The notes beneath the pieces are model-generated. The model was not told the DNA's origin. It did no database searches and worked only from the letters and a program-made list of their open reading frames with translations. The translations under genes were made by a program, and so were the position numbers. From Acanthaster planci (Eukaryota; Echinodermata; Asteroidea; Valvatida; Acanthasteridae), in the NCBI RefSeq assembly GCF_001949145.1, contig NW_019091425.1, positions 1,045,609 to 1,109,608 on the forward strand: a DNA stretch of 64,000 nt, given 5' to 3'. Positions within the stretch are counted from its first letter, which is position 1. Every line of letters begins with the position of its first letter. Of this stretch, positions 48,201 to 60,200 are shown piece by piece.

Positions 48201-51200
48201 CTTTTTATTCCTTACAACATTAATAAGAACACAGTTACATATTGTATAATAGTGGTATTCATGTTGTAATACAAATGTCTACATGTACTGTACAACATAC
48301 ATGTACATACCAGTACAAGAGCATGTACAGTGTATTTGCAATGTACCGGGTACCAGTATAATTGGACTTGCACCTGAATGCATGTGGTACATGAAGTGAA
48401 TAAATTATCAAATATCAAATCAGTTTGATGTACATGTACATGCAGCGTAACCCACTTGGCTTAAATTAAAAACAATTTGCACAGTACCGTAAATGTGACA
48501 AGAACAAATCACATTATAATGTGAAATACTGCATGTACTGTACATGAACATACATGTACACTACCGGTAGTTAACTTTTTTTAAAATACAGATGTACAGT
48601 GTGCATGCACATGAATTAATGCATAAGCTTCAAATGAAATTCCGGTACTGGTGCATGTACAGTACATGTGTCTTCTACAAAATATAAGAAAACAGAATTT
48701 ACAAGAACTGTACATTCAGGCAGCTATGAAAATACATGTATGTTGGTCCACGTAGTAATCCTCTATTACATTTCAGGTACTACATATACATGTGTTTATC
48801 CGACAGCAACAAAAAAAGGTGAGGTTGTAATATTAATTATTTGATTTTAGGAAATATCAACATCTTTATTATACAGCTCTCAGGTGTGTGTAGAAACCCC
48901 TGCCAAAGGGCTGTTTTCCACAGCCACACAGTGACGTCAATGGCAAACCTTTCAGCACGGGTTAATTCTAGGCTCATAATTACAGCCAATGTGGGCTGTA
49001 TATTGATTGCACACTGCCTCAGCATCCACACCTCCGTGTTTACACACAAAAGAATCTATGTGGCAGTCACTGCATTTGTAAATGGCCAGAACGGATACTC
49101 TTCTTGCTGGTGGGCAGACATGAATAGTAATGAAGGCTGCATGCCTGCATAATGAGCATTTTGGGTCGTCTTTATGATAAAAGAAATCATCAGAATTTCT
49201 CATCCACTTATCTGAAAATATTAAATGATGGAACTAATTCTAATGAAATAACGTATTGTTTTACTTGCAATTTTATTTGTGATGTCTGGGAACAAATTCC
49301 AACCTATAATGATGGCCAATATGTGTGTGCAGTATGCGTGTACATGTAGTGATTAAAAAATAAATTTCGTGTAGCTGCAAATTTCAAGATTTAGTTGTAT
49401 TCATGTGTAAACTAAGGTGTATTCTGTTAACTGCAATCGGTACTTGACATTCATTGAGTACATGTACAGTAAAAACATACATACATGTATACTGTACATA
49501 CATGTAACGTATATAAACGTACATACATGTACATGTACATACATGTACTGTTATCTGAGCGATACAAACCAGGAAAGAAATACAGGACACACGCTGTACA
49601 CCTTGCTGGTACATATACCCGGTAAGTACATTTAACAAATGTTGACCGCTGCGGTGTAGGATATGATGCTTTGAACACCCGAAGGATGCATAGTGCCCTG
49701 AGGCATCATATCCACACCAAAGCAGTCAATGACTGTTTTGTTACACCTCTGTCTTAAGGAATTTATCCAAAGAAACAAGCCCTGAATTTCAGAAGACGAT
49801 AGGCCTACTGTCAAAGTGTACAATTGTAATAAACAGACGTAAGCGATATCGTCTGCAAATGCAATGTTCCCTCACCTTCTTTAATCGCGTAATCTTTAAT
49901 GTAAAACTAGTGTGGGTACCAGTGTGTACATGTAGTCTGGTATTAGTGGTCCCTGTATTACCTTATACACTGTGGGGATGGGAATAAGTCTGTTATATGT
50001 GCGCAATTCTTGATCGTATTCCCTGGTAGCCTACGCACAAAATGTATCATGGGTACCATGCAAAACTTACTAAAGGAGCGGAAATGTTTGCCCTCGAACT
50101 TCCCGAAGCTCTTATGTCTTGCGCGTGTGTGCAGAAAGAGATATATCACGGTGAGTGTAATAGGCGCATATATCACCCCGTCATGTGATCGTTCAGGGCC
50201 AATAAATGGACAGTATCCAAGACAGAGGTACGAAAATATTCTTATCACACGAGTACGAGTGGAACACGGAATAATGTAGTGCATCTGTGTCCCGTATGCC
50301 ACGAGGCCAAAGGCCAAGTGCTATAAGGGACACATACATGTATGCACTACATTATTCCTAGTTCCAAGAGCGCGAGCTGGATAACAAATTTTTCTTCAAA
50401 AAAAAATGAACATGCAGTAAAGATGGTAAAGTTGCCTATGGGTGCTTTACATACAAAACACCCAAAATATCATACAGCGCACGACAAAAACAGTAACACC
50501 GATGTACCACAATTTGGCAATTTTCTCTAGGAGGCATGCGAATTATTTGTGTTTTAACTTTATTTCAATAACAACAATAACAATAGGGCCTCCACTGAGA
50601 AAGGAAATTGTGCGCGTGGATTTAAGAATCATGTGGCGATCAGCGCCAGCAATCGTGCCACTTTTAAATTACAGTGATGTAGACGTGCATTTGCTTGTAG
50701 CATAAAAATAGCGTATTGCATTGAGTTAGAACATTGCATTATGTAGGGTTTGATATGAACCGTGCAGTTAGGTTATACATCACAGTTTGTTGACATGGAT
50801 CGACCAATCAGAATTGTGAAATCAAGTTTGCCTACAGACAAGTACAGTACATGTCTACCCATACACATGCACATGTATGTTCACGGTATCATGTACATGT
50901 ACATGTACATGTATGCAAATTTAGAAATTACAACACTTTAGCAGCATTACATGTGGCTAACCCAACTTGTCAACAAATAAATGTCTAAACTTATGGGGTC
51001 AAATAATTGATTTTGCAAAGCAGCATGTACACATACATGTATGTACCTGTGCAGTAAAAAGACCTTGGTATGATACTACATGTGTACATGTACAGTATAT
51101 GTACCGGTATACATCATTTACCGGTACATACATGTACATTTAGATTATTCATGTAAATTAATAATATGTTGACATCCAGAAACTATCCTGGATGAAATAA

Positions 51201-54200
51201 CAATTGCTGGAAATGTACCATACATTTGTTTAAAGTATGCATTTTTGAGGTGGGGGAGGGCTGTTCTTTATTTCAGCATAGTACATGTACCAGTATGCGT
51301 ACAACTGGTGTAAAGTCTGTAAGTTAACATTCACAATGGCCTATCGGTACACTGAAAAGAAGGCTCATTTAATGTCAGAGGGTAAAAGTCACCTTGTGTT
51401 ATTTTGGTTTCCACAAATAAAACAGTGTCAGCATTATGCTAGACCCAGCACCTTTCCACAATGGACACTATTGACACAGGACTCAAGTCTTCATAATGTC
51501 TTTGAAGTTGCTGTAGATCCTAGCAGAGTACACAGTTGATAAAATCACAATGACTACAGGTACGCGTAGGTCCCTCATATACATGTATTTGTTTTTTATC
51601 TGTGCACTTTGGAATAGATGTGTATAAAGCATATGCAGGCTAATTGAATAATTAGCCTAGTGGCACTTACATTGTACAATATGATACATTCACATGTGTG
51701 TGTCTGCACACATAAAGGGGGTGGGTTTTTCATGACTTCATTTTCTCAGTCCTTGCAGAATACCAAAAGGATTTTCAGCGTTGAAATTTTCAAAGGTGAA
51801 GAAATTTTCCCGCTGATGCATCATGGGAAACCTTGTCATTTTTTTCTGTCCAATTTTCTCACACTAACACAAATTCTACTTTGAGCATTTTTGAAATGAG
51901 TGGATTCGGCTTAGACTTTGATTTCGCTGGTTCCAGCCATTTTGAAGCAGCATTTGAAACCCCACGTTCAAGCTCTGACTAGAGAACCAGCGAAACCAAA
52001 GTCTAAGCCGAATCCATTCATTTCGAAAATGTTCTTTGTTCACATTTTCACTTGTGAAACGCTAATGAAATTTGGTCAAGGAGCAGCATATGGTATTTGA
52101 ATTGTGAAGGTAACAAAGGTTTTAAAATCTTGAAGCCTGTTACATGACCGATATTTAGGCTCAACAGAAAGTGTTTAATCAAGGTGAGCACAAGGAAGAG
52201 GTGAGCACAAGAAATTAACTGAAAGGAGCCCTCACAATGTACCCGTGTCATCACATTTCACCTGTAACAGCTGGTAAGGACAAAAGCAACAGTACAGCCG
52301 TGTTCCCGTTGAACTTTTTTGATTAACCTACCAAGATTCAATCCAATGGGAACACACAGTAAAGTAACGTCCCGGTTATCTTACCACGATCATGATGTAA
52401 AACTTAACTAACAGGCTGAAAAGAGTCGTGGAAGATTTCTGCACAGCCACGGTAAGTTGTAGCAGGGGTGCAAAAAAGTCCAACAGAAACAGTTCCCGTA
52501 CAATGTAAATGTACGGTACATTGACTACCCGGTACGACCACGCTAAACCTATGAATCATGACTACTACTACACAGAGATCTATAGTGGGCACACAAAATT
52601 GGTTGTGTGGTTCCCAGTCTCCAGCTCCATGTGTACAGTACGGCATTATGCCATGTACACACATTGTGTATGGGTACATGTTGTGGCAGATTTGGCTGAA
52701 TTCATCTGATTTTGTCATTTTTTTTGTTAGATTTTGCCACTTTTGTCATGATTTGTACAGCACAGGCTATGTACATGTAATTAGCTAGTTTTATTAGTAC
52801 TATGAATATACATTCTGTTACAGGAAAAAAATCCATGTGGGAATGCGTGGTACCGGTAGATTGACATGAAGGAATGTCGTGGTAAGTTTCTGCGTGCCCG
52901 CAGAAGAAAAAGTCCAATGGAAACATGGCTTATGATAACAAATGGAAGATGCACATGTACCCGTACATGTGTGTAGAGATGTTAGGATGAATATTTTATA
53001 TCCAGGCTTCAGATACACATGGACAATCACGCATGTATGTACATCTACATGTACATACAGTACATTGTACATTCACCAAAAAGCACATTCACAACGAAAG
53101 CCATTATCAACAAATTAACATCTTACATGTAGCTAGGCCACTGGTAAATTAAATAACTGCTATTAATATGGCAGAATGCTGGACAATGTCAATTATCTAC
53201 CCTGGCCCTTAAAATGTATTCATGTACCAGTACATGTACGTATAGGTTATCTTATGCAGTTTTAAGGACATGTACATGTACTAGTACATGTATGTAGTGG
53301 CAGCTTCAATAATGCAGACAGAATGATAATTTATATTACACATACATGTACAATGTACATGTACTGCCAACCATGTACTGGTACTATGTACGTATACATG
53401 TACAATCTACAGATGTACATACATGTACATACATACCATACTTAAACACACTCTAACCATATATGACAGCTCTGAATCCAACTGTGATTTTTTACACATC
53501 CTTACAGTGAAACCATACTGGTACATGTGGCATGCTAAGGACGATTACACAGGACACTCAAAACAAAGGACACATATTACATGTAGTACTGATTATACTG
53601 TATCATGTACATGTACATGCAAAGTATCAGTAATTCAAAAATAAGACAGAAGCATGAACATTCTTTCATAGAGATTACCTGATTCAATTAAGAGAGGAAA
53701 TTTGCTATCTATGTGCAAGGAAATAACTTGTTGAAATCTTAATTTCACAGGAAAATGGTGTTTAGGCACGTAAGCCTGGCATGCCTTGCCTTTCTTTAAA
53801 TATGAACAGCAAAGATGTCTACATGTACATGTAACATGAGCCAAAACTCTAAAAAAATTAAACACTCCATGCTTAATCTACATGTACAATGTACATGTAG
53901 ACTTACCCAGTACTTCAAAAGTTCAGCTGATTTCCCACTGATGGAAAGTAATAGGGTTTCGATTGACTGCATCAACTTGTGCCATCCACTACATGACGTC
54001 AAGGCTCAATGTATGCATGGTACCAGCACTCCAGCTTTAGCAATGTAAAAATTACATGCTGAGCTGGGCCATCAAATTTTGTTCCCCAAGCATGTATTAA
54101 TCTAAAAAATCATTATTCTTCTATGTTGAAATCAACTCTGCAGAAACTACATGCACCTACATGTATACATAAGGTATGAAAGTAGGAAGTAGAAATACTT

Positions 54201-57200
54201 GTAAGGTGAACTGAAATGAATTGCAGGGCATCAACTTCAAGCATCATCTTAACTACATGTACTGTACATGTACAAGTGCTTTATTTTTTCACTCTCCAAC
54301 AAACCAGTACGCGTACATGTACCAATTATATTGGTTTAGCTGGTCTTTATTTTTCCCCTCTTTTTAACTAATTCATTCAAGGATGTACATATGATGTCCA
54401 TCTTGAAATGTTAGAATTTCTTCTTGTACTTCCTCCAGGCTGTGCGTCTTTGGAGGTTCTTCATGTATATGAGCTCGAGACTGACACAAAATGGGACCAA
54501 AAAAACTGATGACAAGCCTTAGAAAAGCAAGCCCAACAACTGAATAATGTACTTTTCCACCAGTTAAAAAGACAGGAGGGGCCATGAATATCTTGATACA
54601 AAGAAGATGTACATGTACATGTATGTACATGTATTTCTCCAAACCTTGGCATATGCAAACACTCCAAAACATGCAGAATGTTACCCTTGCCCCTGGGGAA
54701 TGGCAAGCATCTTTGTAATTTTTATGCCAATAGCTGGTACATTGTACTTAGAAAGACAGTTAACAGTTGAGAGATGTTCAACTTTAGTCAAGTGAAAGCT
54801 AAACTGTCTATATTTAGGCTCTCTGGGCACTCATAATACAGTAGAGATCCTTCCTCTCTTCTTAAACAGCTATCAAATGTAAAGGAATACATGAAGTGAT
54901 GTTAATATCGAAAGTGCAACTGTGCAACCTTTAACTTTGCAGGGACTCATATCCCTATGGCATGAACTTACAGGGTCAGCATGCCAGATATTGCCACGTG
55001 CCACTGTGCCAGATCCCAATACACAAAACATACGTACACATATGAGAAACGCAGATATTGCATACATGTATACATGTACGTGGCAATTTTGCACATAGTT
55101 CTGACATGTGGCTTTTGTGGTTGTACTCCTGGTACCAATGAGAGTCAATTCCAGGTACAATCTTAAACCTCAAGTGTATCTCCTCCAAATCAAATTGACC
55201 ACTATAGACATACATGCACAATCATGGTTCAGTTCTTTTATATTGTTCTCCTGGTGCTGAAAATACCAACCCATCCTGAAGCCTATCACCACCTCTTTGT
55301 ACCTGTAATCCACCCACCGCAAACAAATAAGATAAGATTCAAACTTATCAGTAAGGTACCCTGTGACCTAACAACTCCTACTGACCTGAAATGGATGCAC
55401 TGTGATATAATGAAGTTACAAAGTGCAAGCAAAGTAAATCTGGATCAAAGTTGAATCAACTTATTCTTAGTACTAAAAACAGGAATCTTCATCTCAATTT
55501 GTACCTAGTGTTGTTATCATACATGCAACTGTCAATATTTTATGATCAACCAATAAACCTAAAAGAGTGGGCCCCTGGGACATTTTGCATCCACTTTTTT
55601 TTTTGTTACTTACATGTACATGTAACAGTTGTAGAGGTCCATGTTCATATGTGTACATGTACATTACTAACAATTTCATTTGTTAGGTGAAGTCTTTAAC
55701 ATCCAGGCTGAAACATCAAGTTTATCAATGCTTTGAAACCTCAGTGAATGGACATTTAATGATCTTTTTACTTTCAATAAAAAGTATCCACATTAAGAGT
55801 AAATAAAAAGCAGGACAGCATGTACATGGATACATACATGTACATGTACCGGTAAATGTTGTACGTACATGAACCAGTTCCGTAGACCTACAAAATTTGC
55901 AAAATCTGAACACAGAAAGCCACAGTACTCACATGGGTTTCGAGTGTAGTGGTCCATGGAGTTTTCTGTGCCACGCATGATGTCAAACAGTTGGTGTTCA
56001 AGAGATGATAATTTCATAGGGTCAACGCCAGTATTCTGCCCAGCTCGTTCCTTCAAGGGAAAAAAATGTGATGAGTGTGAAACAGCGATACAAAATATCT
56101 ATTTCACTTAAAACTATTTCAATGATGTCTTGATGTAATAAACATTGCACATGTATCATACAAGTTTCTACCTCAAACATTCTGTATAAATACTCTGTAC
56201 CTTTACCAACTTTGCAGTCATTAACTGTCCATCCAAGATATACATGTACAAGTAAGGCCTACATGTAGATACCCGGATATCTAAGTTTCAGACACATGAA
56301 TTTCTCAAATTTCAGTGACATACATATCCACATGTATTTCAGAATGGCAAGAGTTTGCATCATAATAACTACTGGTTTCAGGAAGTGTTTTTCTGAATTT
56401 CGAAAAGACTTCCACAGTAAGAGAAAGCTTCCTATTTAATGGCAAACTGTGCACTGAAACATTTTGTTCATAATTTTTATGTGCCGGTATGTAAAAATCC
56501 TTGTCTGTTACCCATGGAACAGATCCTTCTCTAAACACATACCCTAGAGAATGTTTTGCAGAGTAGAGGATCATATGAATAATTCAATTCAGCATGGAGG
56601 CCTAACAATTGTATGTACATGTACATGTGCACAAAAACCTATTGGTTATTGATTATTCCCCAATCTCGCATGTAAATCCACCACTTACAGATGAAAAGCA
56701 GACACTGACCTGGGGCAAGCCATTTGTTCACACTGTAATAACAAGCTCTTAAACACATTACTGTGTTCTGAATTGAACATAAAAAATGAAAAGTCTCGAC
56801 AATGAACAAAAATTTTTCAAAATGGATTGACCTTTAAACTACATTTACTCTTTTATATGTAATGAGTAAAATACAAGCTGGATTTCCTGCTAAGGTTTCA
56901 AAGCCTTATGCATGATTTTATTTCCAGTGGAAAGTAGAAATGAAACCAAGAACGCCCACTCAAGCTTGCCACTGCAGGTATGTGTATTTGAGACATGGTG
57001 CTCAGCAAGACAGTTTGTGTGGCCCAAAGTTGTCTCCTTGGCAAGGTTATGAGGTAGCCAAATTTGGTCAAAGGATAATTCATGCAAACCGGCACTGATA
57101 CACATGCACGCATGCTAATGGAGAAAATAATGGCTGGCTCTATGCCTACTACATTATACGTGTAATATGAATCAATGCATGTTGCTTAAAAATATACACT

Positions 57201-60200
57201 GTACATACCGGTACATACATAAATGTACCGTACATGTACATAGTTCCACTACAGTACAATAAGATCACTGTCACATAAATGTGCTCTTCTGCACAGGAGT
57301 ACATACACACATACATGTACATGCAGTACTTGATTGGTAGTTGTGGGGGCAAACTCACACGACCACATCTACTTTGTGGGGACCAAAAACATTAAGGAGA
57401 CAGAGAAATGTCCCCACAACTCCCCTAAAAAGAAAATTGTCTCCTTAACCCAGTGAAGGCCTACCCACAGAAAAACCCCTCTTAGAGAAGCCCCTGTGTG
57501 TCAGTTCTGGTTGTAGTGTCAGTTTCATGTTTGCAATAGCGTAATGGGATTGAGAAGTGACAGTACACATTCAACGAGATCATATCTACATGTGTGTACA
57601 TGAACATGTTTTAGTGTGCGTACGTGTATGTACACTGTACCTGTGCATGTACCAGAGTGTACAACAACAGAAAATATACCATAAGGTGGTGACGAACTCC
57701 AACAAGATTCCACGAATGCTTGTCTGGAGTGGACATTCCTCAAAGTACAAGCAGAATTTTATTATTCAAGCCATGAGCAAAAAGGGGAGCTCCGGAATTT
57801 GCAGAGAATTTGTCCACTTAAGCGCTTGCACATGACTGGCTTGTAAAACTAACCCATTCTACGTTGTTATTTATGACTGAAGAAACAAATTATCTTGCAA
57901 ACAATAATACATTATTACATGTACATTAAGTTGCCTACTGTTGTCATTCCTCCCCCCCCCCCGAAAAAAAATGTCTGCAAAACTATTCTGGAGTTAAATG
58001 CTTTTTCAGAAGCATTTTAGTTTTGAGGCATGACAATGCAAAAACAAGCAAGCATAGGCTTCAAAATGCACGCAGAACTTGCTTGGGAAATATTTGGGCA
58101 GGGAACACCTGCATTGTTGATTATTACATAATGGATCCCAGTATAGACTGATAAGGATCAATAACCAATGTGACCCAGGCACATGTTAAAACATGGAGGC
58201 ATTGAACAGATGAGGACTGTAAACACAGCATTTGCAGCAACAGCTCTTGGAGATTACACAGCAAATCTCCTTTCAGTGCTAAAGAGCTTCCAAATGGATT
58301 CTATGCCTTGGTGGCTTTTGTTCAGCAGTTAAAAGTGCATGTATACACATAATGGTTGTTCACAAGCTTGCATGTCCTAAAAGAACAACAGAAATGGGAG
58401 ATGGAGCATTTGTTACTATATATGCAGCTAGCATCCAATTTCTGGTGAACAGCACAGGCATGCAAAATGACATAATACTAATAGCGAACTAAACATTTTT
58501 GCTTACTTGTAGAAATAAGCAAATTATGCAAAATGTACCATGACAAAACAGCAAGTTATTATGGTAATTTCTGCACCTGAATAAGTAGGCTTTGAATCTG
58601 AATAGACGATAAAATTACAATTGTAATGTATTTACAACTCCTTTAAGGCACTTGATTTGTTTACACAAACGGATGCAGTAACAAATACTGTGACTATGCT
58701 CCCTGTATCAAAGTGCATGCCATGGCAACCATGAGGAGACTATTGCATTTTAGTTCAGAGGTCAAAAAATATGTATGTGTAAAAGGTTCATCAAAGATTA
58801 TATTGTACATGTACATGTAGGTTCCATAAAAGATAAACATAGTCTTAACCAGAAACATACTGGTACCTGTATATTAATGTGTTATGGCAAATGTGGGTAC
58901 CATTTTTTCAGTTAGAACAAGCGTGACCATCTGGAATGCAGCCCGATAGAAAATGCTTTAATATACACCTTCTTTATCTAAGTACGTCTCTAGACACAAC
59001 TTTAAAATTACAACCTTTCACAACAATGGGCATCAGAAATTACCTAATAAAAACAAGACAATATATGTGATGCAAAAATAACTTTTTATGATAGGACATA
59101 AACTACATGTATGGTTCCCCAAACTTACTTCTCTCAAGCAACTGCCATTCTCTGGATTTAAATAGAAAATAAATTACATATACAGTATCTGATGAACTCC
59201 ACGAAGGAAGCAAGAAAAAAACGTGTTTCACATTTGCACAAAGTCTCTGTCTTTAAGCCCTTTGAAATGTTTCGATGGAAAGATGGATTTTGAGGGAAGG
59301 TAAAAGCATAGGCTACATGTATTTGCTAACTGCAGACGTTCCTTTGACCATGGGAATTGGCAGACCCCAAACTGCTCAAAACCTCCCAAGTTGGTAGGTG
59401 ACATGTACATGCAGACACATGTTCCATAGTTCTAGGTAACATTAAGTAAGAAAAAAAGTGGGGCACTGTAAAGACAAGCGTACTGTACCACTCATGCATG
59501 AAAAAGCTACATGAATTGAACAGTATGTTTTCCTGCAGTTATACTGTGCAAAAGGAGCAAAGAAAAGGTCAATTCCTTGAGTCCTTCCCTTTATGCCCAT
59601 TTATTCCAAAATGAACAACATGCATTTTGACCCTGTGACATTTCTTGTGGTATGTGGTGGAGAATCTGGGTGTAATCTGTTGAGCACTATGCGCACTGTG
59701 TGCATGCAGCATCTGACATTTCACCCATACTTTGCCTATTAACTGAGCGGCTCAGCTCAATCTGGTATATTGCTTAATACAACTTGATCAACGAGGGCAA
59801 GACTGGACACTTTTTGCCTTTTACAGAAATCTAAGCCGTTTAGAATGAAACAGCTGTGTAAAGTGACCTGTTATGGTCATTATCATCGAGGAGTGACTCT
59901 GTAACAGAGCCTCAGAGGCTGCATCCGAATCTGTTGTCTAGAGCTATTTCTAGGTCTTCATTGCATTGGAAATATGCAGAAACAATACACCTAGCCATAG
60001 CTCTGTAAGCCCATTTCAGACACAGCTAAGATTGACAATATGGCTCCAAGTTCCAACCAAGAAAACAAAGGAGTATTTTAACAATTTTAAGTAAGCTATA
60101 ACAATACTGCAACAGAGAAACAATAAAATACAAAACAAATGCTATGGGCAGGGTCAAACAAAATGACATGTGAAACACATTTTTGCTTCAAAAAAATACA

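Larger units (their letters stand above)
47900..55900. repeat. Dispersed TACATGTA / TGTACATA / TACCGGTA palindrome field
   Basis: Many short self-complementary words, with longer clusters such as ATGTACATGTACATGTAC at 50891-50908, 49500-49555 and 53220-53420. They also occur elsewhere in the window (for example 18040-18056 and 22545-22575) but are far denser here and nearly absent at 32.2-35.6 kb. Confidence 0.6.
46571..55932 (-). other. CPEB intron 2 (9.4 kb, palindrome- and hairpin-rich)
   Basis: The largest intron. It is unusually rich in TACATGTA, TGTACATA and TACCGGTA palindromes (dense at 47.9-48.8, 49.4-49.6, 50.8-51.3, 52.9-53.6 and 54.6 kb). It contains hairpin elements at 49641-49733, 50233-50396 and 51888-52029 and two perfect CREs (48932-48939, 53994-54001). 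In vertebrates the 17- and 8-residue alternative exons lie in the corresponding position; I could not find convincing equivalents. Confidence 0.85.

Noticed and set aside
49480-53420. Regular repeats that might suggest a CRISPR-like array
   Set aside because: The repeats are short, degenerate, irregularly spaced palindromes in a eukaryotic intron.
54420-54480. 51-nt candidate microexon in CPEB intron 2 (- strand) with an excellent acceptor, the same length as the vertebrate 17-residue alternative exon
   Set aside because: In the phase set by exon 2 it meets a stop codon after a few residues, its donor (AA|GTACAA) is weak, and the translation in other frames does not resemble the vertebrate exon.
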